This document shows positions 18,394 to 26,287 of a DNA stretch of 64,000 nucleotides, piece after piece. The notes below the pieces were generated by a model, which worked only from the letters and a program-made list of their open reading frames with translations, was not told the DNA's origin and ran no database searches. A program made the position numbers and the translations under genes. Source of the stretch: Williamsia deligens (lineage in GTDB: Bacteria > Actinomycetota > Actinomycetes > Mycobacteriales > Mycobacteriaceae); assembly GCF_024171765.1 (NCBI RefSeq), contig NZ_JAMTCI010000001.1, positions 434,001 to 498,000 of the forward strand, written 5' to 3'. How positions within the stretch are numbered: the stretch's first letter is position 1; every line of letters begins with the position of its first letter.

Positions 18394-19352
18394 TCACCTC
18401 GCCGAGAAGTGCTGCCCTGGCGGACGCCGTCGCGACGGTCGACCACATCGTCGGACTCCTGCGGACTCATGGTCCGGACTCGTGCGGCACCGCCCTGCAG
18501 ACCATTGCCGACATCGGTCGTGAAGGCCTCACCGGAGCCGCAGACCCCGTCGACGCAGCGATCGAGATGAGGCGACGCTGGGGTCATCTGGGGCGCCCGT
18601 TCTCCGACGTCGTCATCCACTCCGATGAGCACGACGAGCGGACTCGCCTCAACAGCGAGCTCGAGTCGCTCAAGATCCAGTTCGATCGCGCCGTGACGTC
18701 CGTGATCATCAACAGGGACATCGGCGAGGAGTCACGCGATCACCTGACCGGTGAGACCACCGGGTACGAGGTGGGCACGTTCACGAGCACCTCCGGCGCG
18801 CGTAGACCCGTCATCAGGTCCACCGAGGCCGAAGTGGTCGACTTCTGGGTCGGCTTCGATGACGCAGGCCGGCAAGTCGACCTGTTCGGCGGACGTCACG
18901 CGGAATCCTGTGTCCTACGCATCTCCGGAGACAGGCGACGTCGACAGGTGGTCGACTCTGCGGTCGACGTCGCAGTCCACCGCGTGGAACGCATCTCCGC
19001 TGCCTTCCGTACACGGTGGTCTGTGACAGACGCGACCGGCACCGAGATCTTCCGGCTCGTCGAGGGCATCGGTGACGCACTGTGGCGTCGCCTCGTCCGG
19101 CCTTTTCCGCGGGCGTTCAGCGGCGGCGCGCCTGATGTGTTCGGCGCGATCCTGTTGTCGCCTCTACTCCTGCTCGCCAGGGTCAGACCGTATTGCCACA
19201 TGTCTGTCGCCGACAGTGCCGGTGGCATCGTCGGAAGAATCACCTTCGCGTCCGATGTGCGGTCGGCTCGCGAACATCTCCTCGTCACGAGCGAGGTGTC
19301 GTCCATCGATGTCTTGGTCGCGGCGCTGGCTGCGGTATCGGTGATGCGCTGA
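18390..19352 (+). CDS. DALWRR-family protein, third paralogue with extra N-terminal domain
   Basis: A 320-residue paralogue. The first 130 residues are an additional helical region (ALADAVATVDHIVGLLR; SELESLKIQFDRAVTSVIIN). The shared domain follows: FRTRWSVTDATG, IGDALWRRLVRPF (Asp at residue 229), a hydrophobic GAILLSPLLLLA segment, GGIVGRITFASD, and IDVLVAALAAVSVM at the end. The closing QPxPLxD segment seen in the other two copies is degraded. GTG start overlaps the previous stop (GTGA). Divergence among three tandem copies argues for old duplication followed by specialisation; function unknown. Confidence 0.78.
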   Translation: MITSPRSAALADAVATVDHIVGLLRTHGPDSCGTALQTIADIGREGLTGAADPVDAAIEMRRRWGHLGRPFSDVVIHSDEHDERTRLNSELESLKIQFDRAVTSVIINRDIGEESRDHLTGETTGYEVGTFTSTSGARRPVIRSTEAEVVDFWVGFDDAGRQVDLFGGRHAESCVLRISGDRRRRQVVDSAVDVAVHRVERISAAFRTRWSVTDATGTEIFRLVEGIGDALWRRLVRPFPRAFSGGAPDVFGAILLSPLLLLARVRPYCHMSVADSAGGIVGRITFASDVRSAREHLLVTSEVSSIDVLVAALAAVSVMR

Positions 19353-19353
19353 C

Positions 19354-19692
19354 GTGACGAGCATCCTGGGCGACGGGCCCCCGTACTCCCCTGAGGTCAG
19401 CGCTGCGATCGTGTGGGCTTACACGCACCGGCGAGAGCGAGGCGGTCCTCCAGGCGTCACTCCAGACTGGGTACTCGAACGGTGGGGTGACGACTTTGGC
19501 AGCCGCGTCCTTGCCATCATCGAACGTCTGCAGAAGCAGGCCGACGACGTCGAGGTCCGCATCGACTGGGCGACCACCACCCTGGCCGACGGCCAGCGCC
19601 TCGTGCAGCATCACCTTGTCGACACGAATCCGGGGTTGAGCGAGCACGCGGCGAACCTGATCGCCCGATGGCTCTCGTTCCAGGTCAGATGA
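19354..19692 (+). CDS. small helical protein closing the ESX operon
   Basis: Not recognised. A 112-residue acidic, helical protein (VLERWGDDFGSRVLAIIERL; ADDVEVRIDWATTTL) with no signal peptide or WXG motif. Its GTG start is one base after the stop of the DALWRR paralogue, so it is part of the same operon. Size and composition would suit a chaperone or adaptor for an ESX cargo, similar in role but not visibly in sequence to EspG-type helpers; that is inference from context. It ends about 120 bp before the OYE-type reductase gene. Confidence 0.7.
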   Translation: MTSILGDGPPYSPEVSAAIVWAYTHRRERGGPPGVTPDWVLERWGDDFGSRVLAIIERLQKQADDVEVRIDWATTTLADGQRLVQHHLVDTNPGLSEHAANLIARWLSFQVR

Positions 19693-19811
19693 TCGCCCGT
19701 GAAGACACGCGAAGCCAATGGGTAGAACGCACGGCAGACCGTCAGTTAGTAGCTGCCGTGACCTGCATCTCACTCGGGACTGTGGTCCGGTTCCGACGCG
19801 TTCACTCGTGC

Positions 19812-20906
19812 ATGACCTACCGCCTGAATTCTGATTCGCCACTGCTTCAGCCGTTCGAGTCGGGTGTCATCCGCACACCGCATCGCGTGTTCATGGCGCC
19901 GCTGACGCGCCTGCGCGCCGAGTCGGACGGCACTCCCACCGACCTGCAGACCGAGTACTACCGCCAGCGTGCGGGTGCCGGCCTCGTGATCGCCGAGGCC
20001 ACCCAGTCGAGCGCGACCGCCGGCGGCGCGTACATGAACACCCCCGGCATCCACAACGACGCCCAGCAGGCCAAGTGGAGCGAGATCGCCGACGCCGTCC
20101 ACGGCGAGAACGGTCAGATCTTCGTCCAGATCTGGCACGTCGGGCGCGTCGCCCACCCCGATCTCCCCGGTGGCGATCCTGTCGCCCCGTCGGCCATCGC
20201 CGCCGACGGCAAGGCGCACGGCCCCAACGGCAGCGTTCCCCTGGTGACGCCCCGCGCGCTCGAGACCGATGAGATCGCCGGCATCGTCGACGCGTTCCGC
20301 AGCTCGGCTCGTCGCGCGGTCGACGCCGGACTCGACGGTGTCGAGATCCACGCCGCCAACGGTTACCTGCTGCACCAGTTCCTGGGTGATGACACCAACC
20401 AGCGCACCGACCAGTACGGCGGCTCGCCGGAGAACCGTGCCCGGATCGTCGTCGAGATCGTGAAGGCCGTCGTCGACGAGATCGGCGCCGACCGCACCGG
20501 CATCCGCCTTTCCCCCGGCCACAAGGCCAACGGCATGAACGAGGCCGACACCGTCCCCGTGCACGAAGCTCTCCTGAGCGCGATCGCGGACATCCCGCTC
20601 GCCTACGTGCATCTGCTGATCGAGCCGCAGGACCCGGTCCTCGCGGCCCTGCGCCCGCACATCACGGTGCCGTTCCTCATCAACACCGGCTTCGCCATCG
20701 AGTCCGACTTCGCGCAGCTCGAGAAGCTCGTTGCCGACGGAACCGCTGACGCCGTGGTTGTCGGTCGCTGGTACATCGCGAACCCGGACCTCGTCGAGCG
20801 TCTCAAGGAGGGCGCCGAGCTCGCCGAGCCGAACCAGGCGACGTTCTACGCGCCCGGCCCCGAGGGGTACATCGACTACCCGACGCTGGCTACGCAGAAC
20901 GCGTAA
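19812..20906 (+). CDS. NemA-like N-ethylmaleimide reductase (classical OYE)
   Basis: FMN-dependent ene-reductase of 364 residues. APLTRLRAESDG near the N-terminus, FVQIWHVGRVAHP, GVEIHAANGYLLHQFLGDDT (His180 and Asn183, the classical H-x-x-N pair), NQRTDQYGG and DAVVVGRWYIANPDLVERL are all in the expected order for the NemA/OYE group. It therefore differs from the H-x-x-H type enzyme encoded at 6407. ATG at 19812 chosen because the conserved barrel begins ten residues later; in-frame codons further upstream lack conservation and ribosome sites, and 19812 itself has only a poor one. Followed by a strong hairpin terminator. Substrate unknown. Confidence 0.93.
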   Translation: MTYRLNSDSPLLQPFESGVIRTPHRVFMAPLTRLRAESDGTPTDLQTEYYRQRAGAGLVIAEATQSSATAGGAYMNTPGIHNDAQQAKWSEIADAVHGENGQIFVQIWHVGRVAHPDLPGGDPVAPSAIAADGKAHGPNGSVPLVTPRALETDEIAGIVDAFRSSARRAVDAGLDGVEIHAANGYLLHQFLGDDTNQRTDQYGGSPENRARIVVEIVKAVVDEIGADRTGIRLSPGHKANGMNEADTVPVHEALLSAIADIPLAYVHLLIEPQDPVLAALRPHITVPFLINTGFAIESDFAQLEKLVADGTADAVVVGRWYIANPDLVERLKEGAELAEPNQATFYAPGPEGYIDYPTLATQNA

Positions 20907-20918
20907 CCGCCCGACCGA

Positions 20919-20974
20919 CACCGAAGCCGGTGCTGCGCAGCGATACACGTCGCTGTGGCGCACCGGCTTCGGTG
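20919..20974. terminator. bidirectional hairpin terminator between convergent genes
   Basis: Perfect 15-bp inverted repeat: CACCGAAGCCGGTGC at 20919-20933 pairs with GCACCGGCTTCGGTG at 20960-20974, and the inside (CAGCG with CGCTG) can extend the stem. It lies between the stop of the NemA-like gene (20906) and the stop of the convergent secreted hydrolase gene (20991), so it can serve both. There is no long T-run, as is common in actinobacteria. Confidence 0.75.
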
Positions 20975-20990
20975 CGTTCGTAGGCAGGCG

Positions 20991-21515
20991 TCAGACCGCG
21001 CTCCACGGCGCGTACGCCCACCCGACGAAGTTCCAGGTGCCCAGGTTGGGCGACGGGAGGATCTGGATGTCGGTGCCGTCGCCCCAGCCGGGCGCGAACC
21101 CCTGCACCCCGCCGCTCTCGTACTGCCCGCTACCGAGGGAGATGTCTACGTGGTCGCCGTCCTCGCCCTGCGAGAACACGAGCGCTCCGGGTGGCGCGGG
21201 CAGCGAGCTGTGTCCCTGTCCGCTCGCCTCGAGCTGGCGATAGAAGGCGAGCGCTCCGTCGTGCGGGATGCCGGTCGCGGTGGTCTTGCCATAGGCGGCG
21301 TCGACGAAGTCCTCGCAGCCGTATTCGCCGAAGTCGTTCGTGTGCAGCATGGTCGCACCGCGGACCGAGGCGACGCCCCCGTTGGCGATGGACGCGATGT
21401 CATTCAGCGTCGGGGAAGCCTGCGCCGTTGGGACCGTCGCGCACGCGATCGCGACGGCCGACCCGACCGTCACCATGAGTGCGGCAACTCTTTTCGACCA
21501 CAGTGCAGAACGCAT
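20991..21515 (-). CDS. secreted NlpC/P60-like Cys-His hydrolase
   Basis: A 174-residue exported protein. Residues 1-35 are a Sec signal peptide (MRSALWSKRVAALMVTVGS to TAQASP). The mature part has EYGCEDFVDAAYGKT (candidate nucleophile Cys at the start of a helix), APPGALVFS and GDHVDISLGSGQY (candidate His), the Cys...His order of NlpC/P60 and CHAP peptidoglycan hydrolases, with an N-terminal LNDIASIAN segment. It may cut cell-wall peptides, but the match is to motif order rather than a close family. ATG at 21515 is taken because it starts the signal peptide; a longer frame upstream adds a non-signal leader. Confidence 0.75.
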   Translation of the reverse strand: MRSALWSKRVAALMVTVGSAVAIACATVPTAQASPTLNDIASIANGGVASVRGATMLHTNDFGEYGCEDFVDAAYGKTTATGIPHDGALAFYRQLEASGQGHSSLPAPPGALVFSQGEDGDHVDISLGSGQYESGGVQGFAPGWGDGTDIQILPSPNLGTWNFVGWAYAPWSAV

Positions 21516-21639
21516 ACCTGCACAGTCCCACCGAATGTTGAGCTTTGCGCTGTGGCGACGTATACCGGCAGCCGGTTGCCATCGGGTGATCAGGAATCTG
21601 GTGGTTCTGAGCAGAATGTCCGATCGACCCGCTACTGAC

Positions 21640-23424
21640 TCACGTGCGATCGCCGGCTTTCGACGACGCATCGGTGTCGTCGGTGGTGTCGAGGTTCAGT
21701 CCACCAAGCACCGGTGGCGCAGTGTCAGGCAGGTCGCCGGCGATCTCCTCGCCGTTCTCCGTGTGCTTGAGATACTTGGCGGCCCTGTGCTCCTTGCCCT
21801 CTTCACCCTTCGCGCCGGCACCGCGGGCCCCCATCGGGCCACCCGCAGCGGGACCAGCCGGTCGAGCAGCAGTCGCACCCTGCTGACCCGCCATCGCCTT
21901 CTCCGCCGCGCTCAACGCAGAACTGTTGCGCGACAACGCACTCTCCGCAGCCGCTGCACCACCCAGACCGCCCACGCCGCCGAGCTTGCCTGCGCCACCT
22001 CCGGCTCCGCCTCCCCCACCGCCAGCACCCTTCATGGCGGCGGCAGCCTTGCTGGCGGCGCTCTTCTCCGCCTCGCTCATCGCACCGAGACCCGATGGAC
22101 GCGTCATCGACCCCGCACCCGACCGAGACCCACCAAGACCCTTCGCCGACTCCCCCGCCTTCGACACCGCTTGCTGCGCGGCCGCAGCCGGGTTCTGCGC
22201 ACCCTGCGACGCCGCATTCTTCGCAGCAGTCCCGGCAGGATCGCCCGTCGCCTGACGAGTCAACTGGCCCGCAGCATCCGAACCCGTGCGAGCACCCGTC
22301 GGACCGCCGCCACCGCCGCCCCCACCACCGGAGGAGCTTCCGCCCCCGCCACTACCGGCGCCGGACGAGGCGGTTGATGCTCCCGAACCTGCACCGCCGC
22401 CGCCACCCGACCCACCGAACCCCCCGATGACCAACGGCACACCCGTCGACCCGGCTGCCGGATCACTGAGGTTCGACAAGCCCGACGAAATCGCGGTGAC
22501 CCCGGGGTTGTAAGTGCCGAGCATCTTGAAACGAGCCATCGTGTCGATCTCGTTCTGCAACGTCGCTCGCGACTCCGGCGGCGCCGTGGCCATCGCTGCG
22601 GTGCGCGACGAGCTCAGACTCTCCATGTACGACTTCGTGTCACCCAACGCACCAGCCCAGCCGACGATCGCAGCCGCATTCGCACTCGCCTGCGCTGAAA
22701 TCTCCGTGGACGTCCTTACCAACTTGTGCGCCGCGTCGCCCACGGCCTTACCCGACGAGCCAGTCCAACCACCGGTCGCCATCTTCGACTGAACAATGTT
22801 ATGAAAGACGGTGATCGAGCTGGTCAGATCGGCTCCGAGCTGTTGCCACTGTTGAGCCAACATCGACAGCCTCGAAGCTTCCGCCGGCGACAAGTTCGCA
22901 ACACAAGTATCGAGCGTTAGTCCGCCCACCGACTCCGGTGATGCCCCACATGAAAATTTCCCCGCGGCGTCGCCGGACGCTGACGGTAGAGGCGGGAGGC
23001 CGGACGACACGCCGGAAGTCATGATGTCGATCGGGTTTGGACCACTCGGGATCGCGACGGGCGACTGCTTGCCTGACAGCAATTGGCCAATACCAAGAGG
23101 GTCGGACGAATCGCCTGCGCCCGCTTTAGCAATCTGCTTCTGGTTCTCGGCTTCCTGCTGAGAAATAAGCCCACCTGCAGCGACGACCGACTGCAGATAC
23201 TCGTCCACTGCGTGCCTTAACCGGGATGCAGCTTCGGTCGCAGACTGACCGATGTCGTGAAGCGCCTCGTCGATGTGAGTTCCCGACGGGAAGCTCCCAC
23301 TCCCGCCCGCTCCGAGTAATTGACGCGCCACCCTAGAAAGGGAAGTGACCCCTTGCAACAGACCTTGGCACGCACCAGCAACCGCAGCCGCAGTGGATGG
23401 AGTAAAGGTGAACGGCCGGCTCAC
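21640..23424 (-). CDS. PPE/WXG-like glycine-rich ESX substrate
   Basis: A 594-residue protein without a signal peptide. An N-terminal helical hairpin (about 1-90), a linker, and a second hairpin with TGGWTGSSGKAV near residue 243 give two WXG-type modules. Residues about 345-560 are low complexity: runs of Gly, Ser and Ala, including a stretch of nine Gly. The end is PPVLGGLNLDTTDDTD. This matches the layout of long mycobacterial PPE/ESX-exported proteins with Gly-rich tails; function unknown. The start is GTG at 23424, overlapping the stop of the upstream lipoprotein gene (GTGA); a longer frame to 23502 lies inside that gene and was rejected. Confidence 0.82.
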   Translation of the reverse strand: MSRPFTFTPSTAAAVAGACQGLLQGVTSLSRVARQLLGAGGSGSFPSGTHIDEALHDIGQSATEAASRLRHAVDEYLQSVVAAGGLISQQEAENQKQIAKAGAGDSSDPLGIGQLLSGKQSPVAIPSGPNPIDIMTSGVSSGLPPLPSASGDAAGKFSCGASPESVGGLTLDTCVANLSPAEASRLSMLAQQWQQLGADLTSSITVFHNIVQSKMATGGWTGSSGKAVGDAAHKLVRTSTEISAQASANAAAIVGWAGALGDTKSYMESLSSSRTAAMATAPPESRATLQNEIDTMARFKMLGTYNPGVTAISSGLSNLSDPAAGSTGVPLVIGGFGGSGGGGGAGSGASTASSGAGSGGGGSSSGGGGGGGGGPTGARTGSDAAGQLTRQATGDPAGTAAKNAASQGAQNPAAAAQQAVSKAGESAKGLGGSRSGAGSMTRPSGLGAMSEAEKSAASKAAAAMKGAGGGGGGAGGGAGKLGGVGGLGGAAAAESALSRNSSALSAAEKAMAGQQGATAARPAGPAAGGPMGARGAGAKGEEGKEHRAAKYLKHTENGEEIAGDLPDTAPPVLGGLNLDTTDDTDASSKAGDRT

Positions 23425-24140
23425 GACGAGGCGCGCATCTGTGAAGGACTCCGAGGCGCTGAATTGACGATGGTCTTTGCGGCCGAAAGGGCGATGTCGC
23501 ACGTGCTGGGCTTAAAGCCGGAAAAATCTTGATAGCTAACGACGATTGCACCGAAGAAGGTGCCCCATGCGATATCACAGCTTTCAATAGCAGTTTCGTC
23601 GTCAGGACTACCTGGAATGGACTTTTTCACAGTCGCATCCACGCGGGGCGAGATAGGCACCTCTTGCTGCAGAACCTGCACCTGCTTCGGATCCAGAACT
23701 TCTCGGATGTTATTAGTGTAAAAGGAGACGTCCAAAGACTTAGTCGGCGTTCCTTGCGCGTCGCGGCCCTGCATGTCGCACGTCTGAACAACTAGCTGTG
23801 TGCCGCGGAACGCCTTCAATTTGGTCACGAGACCAAGTTCTTGTACCAAACGATCTGGCACGAAATTACATACATCCGGAAGGTGCGCCGCGTAAGGACT
23901 CTGCCCGAACGGAACGGTCGTGACGACGCCGGTCATGTCCTTCGTCGAGTTCAGATCTTGAACAGAGTCCTTCTGGACTCCCGGGGGGACCGACTCGGAC
24001 GGGAAAGCCGGCGACGCGGAGGCGCTAGAGGATGCTGACTCCACCCCCGCCGTCGAACCGGAGCTGCAAGCAGAGACCGCGAGACCCACGCTCAGCGCGA
24101 TTGCCCCGATGGAGAGAACGGCCCGACACCGAGTCCTCAC
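23421..24140 (-). CDS. DUF3558-like lipoprotein
   Basis: A 239-residue lipoprotein: signal peptide with lipobox LAVSAC (Cys about residue 25), a Ser/Ala-rich spacer, then a domain with DVCNFVPDRLVQELGLV, a cysteine in VVQTCDMQG, and IESCDIAWGTFFGAIVVSY, the spacing seen in DUF3558 lipoproteins of Mycobacteriales. Four cysteines in the mature domain may form two disulfides. GTG start at 24140 with AAGGAG seven bases upstream. It is translationally coupled to the PPE/WXG-like gene by a four-base overlap, so it probably acts at the envelope together with that exported protein. Confidence 0.85.
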   Translation of the reverse strand: MRTRCRAVLSIGAIALSVGLAVSACSSGSTAGVESASSSASASPAFPSESVPPGVQKDSVQDLNSTKDMTGVVTTVPFGQSPYAAHLPDVCNFVPDRLVQELGLVTKLKAFRGTQLVVQTCDMQGRDAQGTPTKSLDVSFYTNNIREVLDPKQVQVLQQEVPISPRVDATVKKSIPGSPDDETAIESCDIAWGTFFGAIVVSYQDFSGFKPSTCDIALSAAKTIVNSAPRSPSQMRASS

Positions 24141-24270
24141 GGAAGTGCTCCTTAGCGTTCAGAACGACACGACGGGGTCAGGGTATGCGACATCCGCGCA
24201 CTGCTCAGACGTCGAGCCCGACGACTGTGGAAATCCCCATCGAGTGACTGTACAGAAGCACAGGGACAGC

Positions 24271-24307
24271 ACAGCGCCCCCGCTCCACAGGGGAACGGGG
24301 GCGCTGT
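24271..24307 (-). terminator. hairpin terminator downstream of msrB-msrA
   Basis: A 12-bp perfect stem: ACAGCGCCCCCG at 24271-24282 pairs with CGGGGGCGCTGT at 24296-24307 around a 13-base loop. It lies just after the msrA stop on the minus strand, separating it from the lipoprotein gene that starts at 24140. Confidence 0.8.
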
Positions 24308-24319
24308 CGGTGAAGCGAA

Positions 24320-24868
24320 TCAGCTGGCTGTCGCCTCGTCACGCTTGGGCAGGACCCAGTTCGGACGGACGTAGTGGCAGGTGTAGCCGCCGGGGTTACG
24401 AATCAGGTAGTCCTGGTGCTCCGGCTCGGCCTCCCAGAACGGGCCCGCGGGCTCGATCGTGGTGACCGCCTTCCCGGGCCACAGGCCCGACGCGTCGACG
24501 TCGGCAATGGTCTCGCGCGCGACCTTCTCCTGCTCGTCGCTCTGCGGGAAGATCGCCGACCGGTAGCTCGACCCCACGTCGTTGCCCTGACGGTCCTTCG
24601 TCGTCGGGTCGTGCGCCTGGAAGAAGAACGCCAGGATGTCGCGGTAGGTGGTCTGCGTCGGGTCGAACACGATCTCCACCGCCTCCGCGTGACCGGGGTG
24701 GCGACGGTAGGTGGCGTGGTCGTTGCTGCCGCCGGTGTAGCCGACGCGCGTCGCGATGACGCCGGGCTGGCGGCGGATCAGGTCCTCCATACCCCAGAAG
24801 CACCCGCCCGCGAGGACGGCGGTCTCGGTGCCGGTACGGGTGGTGACCTGGCCGGTGTCTGTGCTCAT
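24320..24868 (-). CDS. msrA: peptide-methionine (S)-S-oxide reductase MsrA
   Basis: Repairs methionine-S-sulfoxide in proteins; cytosolic, thioredoxin-dependent. The 182-residue product has the catalytic motif [17 protein letters not shown] near the N-terminus, then [40 protein letters not shown], and [18 protein letters not shown] at the end, all standard for MsrA. Its ATG overlaps the msrB stop by four bases (ATGA), so msrB and msrA are translated as a pair and cover both sulfoxide stereoisomers. A strong hairpin follows at 24271-24307. Confidence 0.96.
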   Translation of the reverse strand: MSTDTGQVTTRTGTETAVLAGGCFWGMEDLIRRQPGVIATRVGYTGGSNDHATYRRHPGHAEAVEIVFDPTQTTYRDILAFFFQAHDPTTKDRQGNDVGSSYRSAIFPQSDEQEKVARETIADVDASGLWPGKAVTTIEPAGPFWEAEPEHQDYLIRNPGGYTCHYVRPNWVLPKRDEATAS

Positions 24869-25335
24869 CGTGCGTTCTCCTCAGTGGTCGTGGTGGTGAA
24901 CAGGGCGCGGTACTCGCCGTACCCCTGCTCCTCGAGCTGGTCGGCGGGGACGAACCGCAGCGCAGCACTGTTCATGCAGTATCGCTGCCCGCCCGCCGAG
25001 CGGGGGCCGTCGCCGAACACGTGGCCCAGGTGGCTGTCGGCCGACGACGAGCGCACCTCGGTCCGCTTCATCAGCAGCTTGCGGTCGGTCTTGGTGGTCA
25101 CCGCGTCGTCCTCGATGGGGCGGGTGAAGCTGGGCCAGCCGGTCCCGCTGTCGTACTTGTCGGTCGAGGAGAACAACGGCTCGCCGGACACCACGTCGAC
25201 GTAGATGCCGGGCTCGTGGTTGTCCCAGTACTCGTTGTGGAACGCCGGCTCGGTGCCGTCCTTCTGCGTGACCCGGTACTGGTCGGGGCTCAACGCCTTC
25301 ACGGCCTGGTCGGTCTTGCTGTAACGCGCGTTCAA
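24865..25335 (-). CDS. msrB: peptide-methionine (R)-S-oxide reductase MsrB
   Basis: Repairs methionine-R-sulfoxide. The 156-residue product shows [39 protein letters not shown] and the catalytic [11 protein letters not shown]. The usual zinc-binding CxxC pairs are absent, so it belongs to the metal-free MsrB type. I chose a TTG start at 25335 because GGAGGAGG lies just upstream and the product then begins [15 protein letters not shown], which is where family similarity starts. A longer upstream frame is not conserved. First gene of the msrB-msrA operon; oxidative-stress regulation is likely but not visible. Confidence 0.94.
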   Translation of the reverse strand: MNARYSKTDQAVKALSPDQYRVTQKDGTEPAFHNEYWDNHEPGIYVDVVSGEPLFSSTDKYDSGTGWPSFTRPIEDDAVTTKTDRKLLMKRTEVRSSSADSHLGHVFGDGPRSAGGQRYCMNSAALRFVPADQLEEQGYGEYRALFTTTTTEENAR

Positions 25336-25483
25336 GAGAACCTCCTCCGACGACGCTGGCTGCGTCGTCCTACCCTTCAACGAACGACGCCCCGGTTTTG
25401 GTCCCGTCAGGTCCTCAGCGCTGACGGCGTCCATTCCGGCCACCTCGGCGTTCCCACCAATCGGCCACGATCGAACCGGGCGA

Positions 25484-25753
25484 TCACCCGGAAGGCGTCC
25501 CCCGCCTCTCCACAACTGCCCCGTCGACGCCAACCTCCACGAACGGGCGACGCTCGTCGGCGAATGCGCAGGCAAGATCGATGGTCTCGACGCGCCGATG
25601 GATCTGCTCAGCCCATTCCGCCCGCACGGCGGCTTGCGCCAGTGGGGTCAGCGAATCATAGTCGCGGCGACCGGCGAGAACCTGCTCGATGTCGCGCGTC
25701 TCCAAGTATCGCGACGCCTCGAGTTCAGGACCGATCAACGCCCAGTTCGCCAC
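25484..25753 (-). CDS. small uncharacterised protein, possible second gene of a pair
   Basis: Not recognised. An 89-residue acidic soluble protein ([54 protein letters not shown]). GTG start at 25753 without a convincing ribosome site. A candidate 84-residue gene ends 22 bases upstream on the same strand. Two adjacent small genes next to a defence island look like a toxin-antitoxin-type arrangement, but neither protein matches a family I know, so this is only an observation on layout. Confidence 0.55.
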   Translation of the reverse strand: MANWALIGPELEASRYLETRDIEQVLAGRRDYDSLTPLAQAAVRAEWAEQIHRRVETIDLACAFADERRPFVEVGVDGAVVERRGTPSG

Positions 25754-25775
25754 CCGCTACGACGCACTCCGGTTC

Positions 25776-26030
25776 TCAACCTAACCGATGAATTTTGGCG
25801 ACAAAACACAGGTCGTCGTCGATCCGCGCTGACGACATCACAGCGACGCCAAACCTCTCGGCATGCGGTGCTAATGCCTCCGCAATCTGCCACAACGAAC
25901 GACGACCGCGCGGGATCACCCACGCGGGTAACCCGACCGCCGGGTCTCTCGGCGTCCGCAGTCGAGCCGAGGCGGTCCGCGCGAGCACTATTACCAACGC
26001 CGCAAGCCGCGGAAGGATGGCGTTGATCAG
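25776..26030 (-). CDS. possible 84-residue protein with CTG start
   Basis: Low-confidence gene. The frame reads LINAILPRLAALVIVLARTA to DDDLCFVAKIHRLG with codon usage like its surroundings. A perfect AAGGAG (26043-26038 on the minus strand) stands seven bases before a CTG at 26030; there is no ATG or GTG in a better place, though in-frame TTG codons occur later. Its stop is 22 bases from the start of the next small gene at 25753. It could also be the remnant of a longer gene, since the frame stays open back to 26204. Function unknown. Confidence 0.35.
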   Translation of the reverse strand: MINAILPRLAALVIVLARTASARLRTPRDPAVGLPAWVIPRGRRSLWQIAEALAPHAERFGVAVMSSARIDDDLCFVAKIHRLG

Positions 26031-26287
26031 AGCTTTTCTCCTTGTAAGCGCCTCCGTCCCGCACGACTGACCGGCACCGACGCGATGACGTCTAGTTGCA
26101 GACGGAGGGGTAGAGTTCGCTCGCGGTAGCTTGCATAACTGGGGCTTGGGAAATCGACAGTACCCAAAATGTTGAACCATGAAGGCGTTCCCATAAAGCC
26201 CCAACGCGAGCGACAGTCGCGACTTCAGTTGCGGCCCACGCGCTTTGTCATACTCAAACGCTCCCGCATAATCGAACCCACATTAAA

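Noticed and set aside
25484-26030. Toxin-antitoxin module
   Set aside because: Only the layout fits; neither small protein shows a known toxin fold or DNA-binding antitoxin motif, so it was kept as two low-confidence genes.
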